Source of the DNA: Nocardia flavorosea
GTDB lineage: Bacteria; Actinomycetota; Actinomycetes; Mycobacteriales; Mycobacteriaceae
Direction of reading: 5' to 3'
NCBI RefSeq assembly: GCF_015477805.1
Contig: NZ_JADLQL010000003.1
Span: forward strand, 665,149-729,148
DNA length: 64,000 nt
The position numbers and the translations under genes were made by a program. Positions 34,657-42,724 of this stretch are shown here, one piece after another. Numbering within the stretch: the first letter of the stretch is position 1; the number at the start of each line of letters is the position of its first letter. The notes under the pieces are model-generated. The model was not told where the DNA came from. It saw only the letters and a program-made list of their open reading frames with translations, and ran no database searches.

Positions 34657-35436
34657 TCAGCTGATTCCGGTGGTGACCCCGATATGGGATTCGATTTCGG
34701 TGACGTAATCGGAGAAAACCGTGGAGAACCGGTGTTCTTTACCGCGCGGCCGCGGCAGGTCGATCGTGATGTCGGCCACGATCCGGCCCGGCCGGCCACC
34801 GACGATGACCACCCGGTCACCGAGCCAGACCGCCTCGGAAATGCTGTGCGTCACGAACAGGACGCTGCATCCGGCGGCCTGCCAGATACGCTGGATCTCG
34901 AAGTTCATCGAATCCCGCGTCATGGCGTCGAGCGCGCCGAACGGCTCGTCCATCAGCAGCAGTTCGGGGCGGGAGACCAGCGCGCGGCAGATGGCGACCC
35001 GTTGCTGCATTCCGCCGCTGAGTTCGTAGGAGTACCGGGTGGCGCGGTCGCCCAGCCCGACCATTTCGAGCAACTCCTGCGCGTAGCGCCGCGATTCCTC
35101 AGTGCGAGTACCGCGGAATTCCAAGGGCAGCAGTACATTGTCGATATTGTTGCGCCACGGCAGCAGCACCGGGCTCTGGAACACCATCGCGATATCCTCG
35201 AGACCGTCGCTGATCGGCCGTCCCTTGACCAGGATCTCACCCGCGGTGGGCTGCTGTAGCCCGGAGATCGTTTTCAGCAGAGTGGTTTTCCCGCTGCCGG
35301 ACTGTCCGACGATCGAGACGAATTGTCCCGGTTCGACGTGGAAGTCCAAACCGTCGAGGACGGTGTTGTCGTGTCCGTCGCGGGACCGGTAGGTCATCCC
35401 GATGTTGTTGACCGAGATGGCGTATTCGTTGTTCAT
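34657..35436 (-). CDS. NitT/TauT-type ABC transporter ATP-binding protein
   Basis: 259 residues. Walker A GQSGSGKT (44-51), signature LSGGMQQR, Walker B LLLMDEPFGALD and the switch HSISEAVWLGDRV are all intact. Family traits fit TauB/SsuB importers. It pairs with the permease at 36502 and the lipoprotein at 35456. AGAGGG lies 5 nt before the ATG. It powers import of a small nitrogen- or sulfur-containing solute. Confidence 0.93.
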   Translation of the reverse strand: MNNEYAISVNNIGMTYRSRDGHDNTVLDGLDFHVEPGQFVSIVGQSGSGKTTLLKTISGLQQPTAGEILVKGRPISDGLEDIAMVFQSPVLLPWRNNIDNVLLPLEFRGTRTEESRRYAQELLEMVGLGDRATRYSYELSGGMQQRVAICRALVSRPELLLMDEPFGALDAMTRDSMNFEIQRIWQAAGCSVLFVTHSISEAVWLGDRVVIVGGRPGRIVADITIDLPRPRGKEHRFSTVFSDYVTEIESHIGVTTGIS

Positions 35437-35455
35437 AAGGCCCTCTGTCCGGCTG

Positions 35456-36481
35456 TTACGGCGCTTGGACGGTCTCGTCGCGGTGTAACGGCGCGAGAAA
35501 GTCGTTGGTGTAGATATCGGCTGGGGTGAGGTCGCTGTCGGCCGGCAGGCCGAGGAATTCCCGGGAGATATCGATCATCTTCTCGACACCCGCGTCGTCC
35601 ATGACCCCGAAGTTGTTCGCGGCCTCGCCGCTACCCCAGTTCAGCGAGCATTGTTCGCGGATGGCGAGGGTGACCGTTTCGGTTTCGAAACCGCTGACCT
35701 CGTTGCGGAAATCTTGTGCGGCCTCGTCCGGGTTCGCACAGGCCCACAGGAAGCCCTTCTGCATGGCGCGGTTGAACTTGCGCACCTGTTCCGGTTCGCG
35801 GGCGATTTTCTCGTCGGATACGACAATCCCGTTGCCGTAGAGGTCGATGCCGATATCGGCCCATTTCAGGACGACGGCCTCGCGGCCCAGCGCATCGATG
35901 GCCGGTTCGTCGGAGACGTACAGGGCGAGGTTGGCATCCCACTGCCCGGCCAGCAGGCCGGGAATCTTCGATCCGCTCGAGGCGTGCACGACGTGCACAT
36001 CGCCTTCGGCGAACCCCAGCTTGCTCATCGCATACGGCCACATCGCGGTCATCGCGCCCGCGCCCTCGGTGGCCAGTGTTTTGCCGCGCAGATCGTCCCA
36101 CCCGTCGATTCCGGTATCGCCGAGGGCGACGACCGCGTAGGCCGACCTGGCCTGGAGCAGGTTGACGTGTTTCACCGATGTGCCCCGGCCCTGGCTGATG
36201 ATGGTGCTGCCGAAATCGGCGAACCCCGCGTCCACCTTGCCGGTCTCGACGGAGGTGACCGTATTGGTCGAACCCGACCCCGGCATGATGGTGATATCGA
36301 GCCCTTCCGCGGCGAAGAAACCGCGCTCGACCGCCGCGAAGAACGGCGCGTGCTTCGGCAGGTAGCCCACGTCCATCATGAGGGTCATCGAGTTCTCCCC
36401 GCCGCCGCTCGTACACGCCGGCAGGGCAGCGACCATGATCGCTCCGGCGATCGCGGCAAGTATTCGCCTCGAATTCCGCAT
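35456..36481 (-). CDS. NitT/TauT-type substrate-binding lipoprotein
   Basis: 341 residues from the ATG at 36481 (GGAG 7 nt upstream). A lipoprotein signal peptide ends at the lipobox LPAC (Cys23). The mature protein follows the NMT1/SsuA pattern (VGYLPKHAPFFAAVERGFFA, then VDAGFADFGSTIISQG). These proteins capture sulfonates, nitrate, thiamine precursors (HMP) or similar compounds outside the membrane. The ligand is not deducible; operon partners (M24-like, RidA) suggest an amide- or amine-containing compound. Confidence 0.92.
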   Translation of the reverse strand: MRNSRRILAAIAGAIMVAALPACTSGGGENSMTLMMDVGYLPKHAPFFAAVERGFFAAEGLDITIMPGSGSTNTVTSVETGKVDAGFADFGSTIISQGRGTSVKHVNLLQARSAYAVVALGDTGIDGWDDLRGKTLATEGAGAMTAMWPYAMSKLGFAEGDVHVVHASSGSKIPGLLAGQWDANLALYVSDEPAIDALGREAVVLKWADIGIDLYGNGIVVSDEKIAREPEQVRKFNRAMQKGFLWACANPDEAAQDFRNEVSGFETETVTLAIREQCSLNWGSGEAANNFGVMDDAGVEKMIDISREFLGLPADSDLTPADIYTNDFLAPLHRDETVQAP

Positions 36482-36501
36482 CCGAATCTCCGATTCCCTG
36501 G

Positions 36502-37359
36502 TCACTTGGCGTGGTTCTTCCACGGGACGAGCTTTCGTCCCGCGAAATCGACGATGAAGAACAGTGCCAGTGCGATGGCCGCCAGAACGATGAACGCCGC
36601 GAACATCGAGGGCAGATCGACCTGGCTGTTTGCCAGCAGGATCACATAGCCCAGCCCCTTCGATCCGGCGATGAATTCACCGACCACCGCGCCACCCACG
36701 GCGAGTGAGATGGAGATCTTCGCGCCGGAGAAGATCGAGGGCAGCGCGTAGATCATTTCGATCTTCGTCATCTTCTTCCACGACGACGCCTTGTTGATCC
36801 GCGCCAGTTCCTGCAGCTCGTTGGGCACCGAACCGAGGCCGTCGTAGGTATTGATCACCAGGGGAAAGAATGCGATCGCCATCGCGACGAAGGCCTTCGA
36901 TTCGAAACCGAATCCGAACCACACGATGAACAGCGGCGCGAGTGCCACCTTGGGAATCGTGTCGATCGCGACGAGGGCGGGATAGAGGAAACTGCGAATC
37001 GCCGGGGAATAGTGCAGGGCCGCGCCGCACAGCACACCCAGGGCCGTACCGAGTGCGAAACCGGCCAGCGCCTCCTGCAAGGTGACGAACGTATTCGTCG
37101 CGAAGTACTCGGGGCGTTCCAGCAGTTCGGCGAAGGCCGAGACCGGGCCGACCAGCAGGAACTCCGGGGGATCGAAAACGACCACCAGGAGCTCCCATAC
37201 GACGAAGAGCCCGGCGATACCCGCGACGGCCTTCGCCGCGGTCAGCAGCGAATCCCGTCCGAACATTCTCGATTTGGGCCGGGCTACCGGCCCGGTGCGA
37301 ATCGCCGGCGCGGTGGCCTGCGGGCGCGCGGTATCCGTACCGACTTCAGGAACGGTCAT
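36502..37359 (-). CDS. NitT/TauT-type ABC transporter permease
   Basis: 285 residues with six predicted transmembrane helices and the inner-membrane component loop EAA-like motif (ELQELARINKASSWKKMTKI). LFVVWELLVVVFDPPEFLLV is helix 1, typical of SsuC/TauC. It is the first gene of the permease, lipoprotein, ATPase, M24-like, RidA order. GGGGAG lies about 9 nt before the ATG. No riboswitch was seen upstream. Confidence 0.92.
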   Translation of the reverse strand: MTVPEVGTDTARPQATAPAIRTGPVARPKSRMFGRDSLLTAAKAVAGIAGLFVVWELLVVVFDPPEFLLVGPVSAFAELLERPEYFATNTFVTLQEALAGFALGTALGVLCGAALHYSPAIRSFLYPALVAIDTIPKVALAPLFIVWFGFGFESKAFVAMAIAFFPLVINTYDGLGSVPNELQELARINKASSWKKMTKIEMIYALPSIFSGAKISISLAVGGAVVGEFIAGSKGLGYVILLANSQVDLPSMFAAFIVLAAIALALFFIVDFAGRKLVPWKNHAK

Positions 37360-37585
37360 CGCGGTGACTCCCCTCGAGAGATGTACAGGGTGCGGAGATC
37401 GCCGCGGACCGGGTACCGGCCGGTGCCGGACGGGGCAGACGCGGCCGGAATACCAGGGCGGGACGGGGTGACCCGGCCGGTGATCGGCGCCGGCGCGACG
37501 CCGGTGACGACAATCGAGATTTCATTGGATCCTCACAACATTGGAAGGGTGCGGACAGGTGACCGGCTCCGGCCGATGGGATCGG
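37360..37585. promoter_or_regulatory. Intergenic leader of the importer operon
   Basis: 226 bases between the aldehyde dehydrogenase stop and the permease start. It contains two direct CATTGG words 16 bp apart (37523 and 37539), possibly a regulator site. No THI-box or other riboswitch consensus is present. Confidence 0.3.
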
Positions 37586-39193
37586 TCAGCCGGTGGGCAG
37601 GGCGCCCCGGTCGACATCGCCGTCGACGCGACGCCATACGCCGAGCGGATTGTCGTCGCACACCTCGGCCGGCAACAGTGCCGCCGGTATGTCTTGATAC
37701 GCGACCGGACGCAGGAAACGTTCGATCGCCAGCGTCCCGACCGAGGTACTGCGCGCATCGGTCGTGGCGGGGAAAGGGCCGCCGTGCACCATCGCGTGCC
37801 CGACCTGCACTCCGGTGGGCCAGCCGTCGAACAGGATACGGCCCGCCCGTTCCTCCAGGAGCGGCAGCAATGCCGCGGCCAGGGGATAGTCGGCGGTATC
37901 GGCGTGCACGGTGGCGGTGAGCTGACCCTCCAGCGCCCGGACCGCCGCGGTCAGTTCGGTCGTATCCGCGCAGCGGACCAGCAGTGAGGTCGCGCCGAAC
38001 ACCTCTGTCTGCAATTGCGGGTCCGCGATGAACCGGGCGCCGTCGACGGTCAGCAACCGCGCGCTTCCGGCCGCGGCACAGTCGGGCTGCCCGCCCCGGG
38101 CGAGTTCCGCGACGCCGTCGCGCGCCGCGAGCGCCGTGCCCGCGGCGGCGTAGTGGGTGGCGATATCGCCGGTGAGCATGACCGCTCCGGGATTCGCGGT
38201 GACGGCCTCGGCCGCCGCCGCCGTGAACGCGTCGAGGCCCGGGCCGTCGACAGCGAAGATCAGTCCGGGATTGGTACAGAACTGCCCGGCGCCGAGTGTC
38301 AGCGATTCGACGAACGCGGTGCCCAGGGCGGCGCCGCGCGCGGTGAGGGCCGCGGGCAGCAACAGGACCGGGTTGATACTGCTCATCTCCGCGTAGACCG
38401 GGATCGGTACCGGGCGCGCGGCGGCCGCGGCCGCGATCGCCAGCCCGCCGGTGCGCGACCCGGTGAATCCCACCGCCCGGATCCGCGGATCGCTCACCAA
38501 CCGGGCGCCGGTTTCGTTCCCGCTGCCGACGAGCTGAGAGAATGTCCCTTCCGGCATGCCCGTAGCGGCCGCCGCGCCGGCGATCGCCCGGGCCACCAGT
38601 TCCGCCGTACCCAGATGCGCGGGATGCGCTTTGACCACCACGGGACAGCCCGCGGCCAACGCGGAAGCCGTATCACCGCCGGCAGTGGAGAACGCCAAGG
38701 GAAAGTTGCTCGCCCCGAACACCGCGACCGGACCGAGCGGAATCCGGCGCTGGCGGATATCTGCGCGGGCGTTCTCGCCGATTCGCCCCGGATCGATCCG
38801 GGTGCCCTGCCAGGTTCCCGTGCGCAGTTCGGCCGCGAACAACCGCAACTGCCCGCTGGTGCGACCGACCTCGCCGGTGAGGCGCGGCCGGGGGAGCGCG
38901 GTCTCGGTATGCGCGCGCTCGACGAGCGCGTCCCGGCGCTCGTCGAGTTCGTCGGCGATACGTTCCAGGAACCGGGCCCGCTGCTCGGCGGGTAGCGCCC
39001 GGAACTGCGGGAACGCCTGCTCCGCGAGAGCGCAGGCCCGATCGATCTGTTCGTCCGAGGCCGCGCGGTAGACGGGTTCGAGGACCGCGCCGCTGCGCGG
39101 ATCGCTGACCTGCACCTGCGCTCCGGTGCCCGGAACGGGTTCGGTTCCGATGACCATGGCGCCGGTCGGCTGGGGCTGGGGGCGGTCGGGCAC
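37586..39193 (-). CDS. 2,5-dioxovalerate (alpha-ketoglutarate semialdehyde)-type aldehyde dehydrogenase
   Basis: 535 residues from the GTG at 39193, with AAGGAGG exactly 5 nt upstream; an in-frame ATG 24 nt earlier would put the ribosome site inside the gene. Catalytic Asn163 (GASNFP), Glu269 (VYAEMSS) and Cys306 (GQFCTNPG) are present. Length and motif spacing fit 2,5-dioxovalerate dehydrogenases that oxidise alpha-ketoglutarate semialdehyde to 2-oxoglutarate. The preceding gene makes exactly that substrate, so both form the final steps of glucarate/galactarate (or pentose) breakdown. Confidence 0.88.
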   Translation of the reverse strand: MPDRPQPQPTGAMVIGTEPVPGTGAQVQVSDPRSGAVLEPVYRAASDEQIDRACALAEQAFPQFRALPAEQRARFLERIADELDERRDALVERAHTETALPRPRLTGEVGRTSGQLRLFAAELRTGTWQGTRIDPGRIGENARADIRQRRIPLGPVAVFGASNFPLAFSTAGGDTASALAAGCPVVVKAHPAHLGTAELVARAIAGAAAATGMPEGTFSQLVGSGNETGARLVSDPRIRAVGFTGSRTGGLAIAAAAAARPVPIPVYAEMSSINPVLLLPAALTARGAALGTAFVESLTLGAGQFCTNPGLIFAVDGPGLDAFTAAAAEAVTANPGAVMLTGDIATHYAAAGTALAARDGVAELARGGQPDCAAAGSARLLTVDGARFIADPQLQTEVFGATSLLVRCADTTELTAAVRALEGQLTATVHADTADYPLAAALLPLLEERAGRILFDGWPTGVQVGHAMVHGGPFPATTDARSTSVGTLAIERFLRPVAYQDIPAALLPAEVCDDNPLGVWRRVDGDVDRGALPTG

Positions 39194-39245
39194 GGGTGCC
39201 TCCTTCGGCTTCATCATTTATCGCTGGCGGAGTATCGGGCGCTGC

Positions 39246-40172
39246 TCAGCCGGTGACGGCGCGCGAGTTCTCCACGACCTCGTGCAACAGCGCCAGTTCG
39301 GCATCGTCCAGATCGGTCAGCGGCGGCCGCACCGGTCCCGCGTCGTGCCCGGTGAGTTTCATTCCGGCTTTGACAACGCTGACCGCGTATCCAGCCTTCC
39401 GGTCCCGGATGGCGGTATAGGGGAGCACGACCTCGGCGAGTAGTCGGCGCACGGTCTCCCGGTCTCCCGCGCGTACCGCGCCGTAGAAGCTCAGCGCGAA
39501 TTCCGGCAGGAAGTTGAAGATGGCCGAACTGTAGGTGGTCACGCCCAGCTCCAGATAGGGCAGCGCGAAGGTTTCCGCCGTGGGCAGCCCGCCGATATAC
39601 ACCAGCCGGTCGCCGAGGGCGGCGTGGATCCGGGTGATCGCCTCCAGATCGCCGATACCGTCCTTGTATCCGATCAGGTTCGGATGGGAGTCGGCGAGTT
39701 CGGCGAGTGTTTCCGGGGTGTAGACCGCGTTCGCCCGGCCGTAGACCACCACGCTGAGCGAGGTGGCTTCGCAGACCGCGCGCACATGGTTGCGCAGCCC
39801 GTGTGCCGAGGACTCGGTGAGATAGGGCGGGAACAACAGCAGGCCGTCGGCGCCGGCGGCTTCGGCGTCCCGGGCCATTTCGATGGCCTGTGCGGTGCCG
39901 TATCCGGCCGGCGCGAGAATCGGAGTGGATTCCGGAGCGCTCTCGGTGGCCGCTCGCACCACCCGCCCGACCTCCTTCGGCGTCAGGGAGAAGAACTCTC
40001 CGGTGCCGCCCGCGGCGAACAGGCCGGCCACCTCGTACTTGCCGAGGCGGACGATGTTCTCCCGGTAGGCGGGCTCGTCGAACGCCAGGTCCTCGGTGAA
40101 ATGGGTGACCGGGAACGACAACAGACCGGAGCCGAGCTGTTGGGCCAGTTCGGTCGGTGTGAGGGCGGACAT
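39246..40172 (-). CDS. 5-dehydro-4-deoxyglucarate dehydratase-type lyase
   Basis: 308 residues of the DHDPS/NAL TIM-barrel superfamily. GGTGEFFSLT (55-64), Tyr144 and the Schiff-base Lys170 (IGYKDGIGD) are conserved; the family-specific TxEDxAFDE-like start fits KdgD, which dehydrates and decarboxylates 5-keto-4-deoxyglucarate to 2,5-dioxovalerate. The start ATG (40172) has AGGAGG 8 nt upstream. It is divergent from the LysR gene and followed 52 bp later by the dehydrogenase. Confidence 0.9.
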   Translation of the reverse strand: MSALTPTELAQQLGSGLLSFPVTHFTEDLAFDEPAYRENIVRLGKYEVAGLFAAGGTGEFFSLTPKEVGRVVRAATESAPESTPILAPAGYGTAQAIEMARDAEAAGADGLLLFPPYLTESSAHGLRNHVRAVCEATSLSVVVYGRANAVYTPETLAELADSHPNLIGYKDGIGDLEAITRIHAALGDRLVYIGGLPTAETFALPYLELGVTTYSSAIFNFLPEFALSFYGAVRAGDRETVRRLLAEVVLPYTAIRDRKAGYAVSVVKAGMKLTGHDAGPVRPPLTDLDDAELALLHEVVENSRAVTG

Positions 40173-40237
40173 CAGGGGTTCCTCCTGCGCATAACGGCTG
40201 TTCGTCAGTGAATGCGACCACAGTAAGAAACCCGAGT

Positions 40238-40269
40238 GATGCATGTCCAACACTCTTTGGGCATGCATC
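40238..40269. promoter_or_regulatory. LysR operator between kdgD-like and lysR genes
   Basis: Perfect 8-bp arms GATGCATG (40238-40245) and CATGCATC (40262-40269) with a 16-bp spacer. It lies between divergent genes where LysR proteins bind. If the LysR start were the ATG at 40243, this operator would be inside its coding region, which argues for the GTG at 40288. Confidence 0.75.
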
Positions 40270-40287
40270 GATACCTATTATGAATCG

Positions 40288-41196
40288 GTGTTTACGCTGA
40301 ATCAGCTGGAAAGCTTTGTCGCCGTGGCCGAAACCCTGCACTACGGACGTGCGGCGGAACGTCTGTCGATCAGCCAGCCGCCGCTCTCGCGCCGGATCCA
40401 GCTGCTCGAACGCGAGCTGGGGGTCGAACTGTTCGACCGGACCGGCCGGGCCGTCCGGCTCACGACCGCGGGCCAGTCGTTTCTCGGCGACGCCCGGCGC
40501 ATCCTCGGCCTGTCGGAACAGGCGACGCTCACGGTGCGGCGGGTCCCCACGGGCGAGACCGGAACGGTGGCGATGGGGTTCACGGCCTCCTCGGCACATT
40601 CGGTCCTGGACGCCTTCGTGGCGGCGGCCCGCACCCGCTTACCAGGTGTGGACCTGGTGCTTCGCGAACGGGTCTCCGGAACCCAGCTCGAGGAGCTGCG
40701 CTCGGGCGAACTCGATCTGGTCCTGGTGCGGCCGCCGGTCCGCGGCACCGGGCTGATCCATCGACCGCTGTACCGGGAACCGCTGCTGGCCGCGATACCG
40801 GCCGAGCACCCCCTCGCCGATCCCGCCCGGACCGTGCACGTGCACGACCTCGACGGCGAACCGTTCGTCATGTACTCGCCGGCGGAGGCCCGCTACTTCT
40901 ACGAGGTACTCGTCGGCGTTTTCCGCAGCTCCGGTATAGCGCCCCGGTATGTCCAGCACCTCAGCCAGGTGCACACCATCCTGGCCTTGGTGCGCGCCGG
41001 GCTTGGGCTGGCGCTCGTCCCGCGCGCGGCCGTGGCGTTCGGGCTGAACGGTGTCGTTCTGCGTCCGGTGCACGGGATCGACGGCGCACCGGTCGAACTC
41101 GTCGCAGCCTGGCGAGCCGACGACGACAATCCCGCGCTGCGCGCCATCCGGCAGTTGCTGCTGGAGGTGGCCGACAACGGATTCTCGCGCGGCTGA
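40288..41196 (+). CDS. LysR family transcriptional regulator of the glucarate-type pair
   Basis: 302 residues from the GTG at 40288: FTLNQLESFVAVAETLHYGR through QPPLSRRIQLLERELG is the LysR winged HTH, followed by the linker helix and two-lobed ligand domain. A TATTAT box at 40276-40281 lies 6 nt before the GTG, so the transcript may be leaderless. It is divergent from the dehydratase and aldehyde dehydrogenase genes, with an inverted-repeat operator between them. Likely inducer is a sugar acid; this is inference. Confidence 0.9.
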   Translation: MFTLNQLESFVAVAETLHYGRAAERLSISQPPLSRRIQLLERELGVELFDRTGRAVRLTTAGQSFLGDARRILGLSEQATLTVRRVPTGETGTVAMGFTASSAHSVLDAFVAAARTRLPGVDLVLRERVSGTQLEELRSGELDLVLVRPPVRGTGLIHRPLYREPLLAAIPAEHPLADPARTVHVHDLDGEPFVMYSPAEARYFYEVLVGVFRSSGIAPRYVQHLSQVHTILALVRAGLGLALVPRAAVAFGLNGVVLRPVHGIDGAPVELVAAWRADDDNPALRAIRQLLLEVADNGFSRG

Positions 41197-41245
41197 ATTC
41201 CGGTGCGGTCATTCAGGTGGCGGCGAAACGCGCCGACCGGCCCGG

Positions 41246-41278
41246 GGCGGTGACCGCCGGACTGGCTTTTTATTTTTT
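41246..41278. terminator. Intrinsic terminator after LysR gene
   Basis: GGCGG (41246-41250) and CCGCC (41254-41258) form a short GC stem, followed after 8 nt by a T-rich run (41267-41278, TTTTTATTTTTT). U-tract terminators are uncommon in this group, so the run could also be an upstream promoter element for the next gene. Confidence 0.55.
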
Positions 41279-41329
41279 CTGACGTATGGTCGAAGGCAGT
41301 CGGATGGAACTTCGAAAGCAGGAGCGACA

Positions 41330-41452
41330 GTGGCTGATAAATCGCGCGGAAAAACGCTGAAAAAACCCTCGTCCACCATGAAGGAACGGCGGGCCGAGAA
41401 GCGCGAACGGCAGGAGAGCTCGCAGGAGCTCGTCCGGAAGCGGAAGCGCTGA
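41330..41452 (+). CDS. Small highly basic protein (40 aa)
   Basis: A GTG at 41330 with AGGAGC 5 nt upstream opens a 40-codon frame, ADKSRGKTLKKPSSTMKERR onwards, ending LVRKRKR. It is very rich in Lys/Arg/Glu and lacks hydrophobic residues, so it is probably a nucleic-acid- or ribosome-associated protein. Small proteins of this Lys-rich type, with a conserved KPSSTxKERR-like core, occur widely in actinobacteria. The function is unknown. The strong ribosome site and compact frame support coding. Confidence 0.72.
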   Translation: MADKSRGKTLKKPSSTMKERRAEKRERQESSQELVRKRKR

Positions 41453-41550
41453 AACGGAACTCGTTCGGTTACCGCGACCGTGGGCAATGCTGTCGGTTAG
41501 GACGGTTTTCGAGGTAGAAGTGCCCTGGGTTCCCTATTCGAGCAACGGTA

Positions 41551-41594
41551 GAACGAGAGGATCGACGCGTTTTCTCCCGCTCGATCTCTCGTTC
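41551..41594. promoter_or_regulatory. Stable hairpin upstream of a small orphan gene
   Basis: GAACGAGAGGATCGA (41551-41565) pairs with TCGATCTCTCGTTC (41581-41594) with a single bulge, leaving a 15-nt loop. TTTTT follows about 8 nt later. It lies 92 bp before the ATG at 41686 and could be a terminator or a regulatory RNA structure. Confidence 0.5.
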
Positions 41595-41685
41595 CCGTAC
41601 TTTTTGCAGGTCGTGTCCGCTGCTACACGACGTCATTCAGTTACCGGCGATAAGCCGTGCCTTTTTATTCAGGAGTGAATAACAC

Positions 41686-41844
41686 ATGCCTGCATCAGGA
41701 ATTGTGGACCGAAGAAACAACCGCGAGGCCGGGTTCACCACGGCAGAGATCAAGTCCCGGATCGAGGCGATGTTCGATGCCCGGACCCCCGCCACCCAGG
41801 TAGACAGGTACGGCAGTCGTGATCGCGACGAAACGGAACCTTAG
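41686..41844 (+). CDS. Small orphan protein (52 aa)
   Basis: An ATG at 41686 with AGGAG 10 nt upstream opens a 52-codon frame, MPASGIVDRRNNREAGFTTA to RDRDETEP. It contains a helical segment AEIKSRIEAMFDAR. Its 3' end overlaps the start of the next gene by 26 nt, which suggests coupling. No known family. The ribosome site and overlap support it. Confidence 0.5.
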   Translation: MPASGIVDRRNNREAGFTTAEIKSRIEAMFDARTPATQVDRYGSRDRDETEP

Positions 41845-42457
41845 GGCGCCGCGGGACTTCCATCGCACGCCACCCCCGGCGTCGGTTGCGCCGGCGCGGC
41901 GCTCACCGGTCGTCCCGGATCCGCCGACCCCGCTGGCCGAGGCGATTCTCACCGAGGTCAATCGCTGGGGTATCCCGGCGAGCTGTACCAGCCCGGACCA
42001 CGATGCGCGGCGGGAATACGGCCCCTCGGCGACGCCGCGGCCGATCACTGTCGGGCGGCGGTCCGGCTCCCAGGCGATCATCGTCGTCATCGATCGGTCG
42101 CAGGTGGAGTTCCTGTTCGGTGAATCCGGCGACGCCCGGCCGAGCCGGCGGTTGCTCATCCGGCCGGCACGGGCGCGCCAGTGCGCCAACCGGCTGTGTG
42201 AACGGGTCACCGATCTCGCGACCGCCATCGACGCCCGCCGGCTGCTCATCGTATGCGACGCCGAGCAGGCCACCAAGGCCGAGCGGACGCGCGCGATCCG
42301 CTGGATTCGCGAAGTCGCCCACCGGATCGGCTACGAATGTTCGATCAACGGACTGCACAACCTCGCCACCTCGTACCTCGTCCTGGTCGCCGAAGTCGAG
42401 GCCGGTACCGCGGCACGGTCGGTCGTCGACTGGTACCGGACCGGGGAGGTGCGGTGA
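41819..42457 (+). CDS. Unrecognised protein (212 aa), coupled to the small orphan gene
   Basis: 212 residues from a GTG at 41819 overlapping the upstream 52-aa frame. The basic N-terminus (IATKRNLRAPRDFHR and a Pro-rich stretch) may be a linker. The core AIIVVIDRSQVEFLFGE, RRLLIVCDAEQATKAERTRA and SYLVLVAEVEAGTAARS shows beta-alpha alternation, perhaps a Rossmann-like fold. No motif I can name. No transmembrane segment. Function unknown. Confidence 0.6.
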   Translation: MIATKRNLRAPRDFHRTPPPASVAPARRSPVVPDPPTPLAEAILTEVNRWGIPASCTSPDHDARREYGPSATPRPITVGRRSGSQAIIVVIDRSQVEFLFGESGDARPSRRLLIRPARARQCANRLCERVTDLATAIDARRLLIVCDAEQATKAERTRAIRWIREVAHRIGYECSINGLHNLATSYLVLVAEVEAGTAARSVVDWYRTGEVR

Positions 42458-42579
42458 GCCCGGGCCTGCGGCAGCGGGGAATCCGCGGGCCCGGCACCGT
42501 CACCGGTGGGTGACGCGGCGGGCAGCCGAAGCGACCACAGCTGCCGCCGCCGGACGCGGAATCTTGTACACTGCCGGGC

Positions 42580-42615
42580 ATGCTCTTGTTCTTCGTGCGC
42601 CTGCGCCCCGAATAG
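42580..42615 (+). CDS. Possible leaderless 11-aa leader peptide
   Basis: TACACT at 42567-42572 ends 7 nt before an ATG at 42580, the spacing of leaderless starts, and an 11-codon frame follows (MLLFFVRLRPE). It lies 109 bp upstream of the alpha/beta hydrolase start. Such a short peptide could be an attenuator; chance is also possible. Confidence 0.25.
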   Translation: MLLFFVRLRPE

Positions 42616-42724
42616 TCGGCGCACTCCTCCGGCCCGGTGGGGCCGGACTCTATTCCCAACCGCCGAGAGTTGCGGGTAGACGTGTTGCCGACGGGTAGTG
42701 AACTGCTACACGAAGGATTTCACC

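Noticed and set aside
37360..37585. Possible thiamine (TPP) riboswitch before the NitT/TauT-type importer
   Set aside because: The CTGAGA and ACCTGA cores of a THI-box are not found in the leader.
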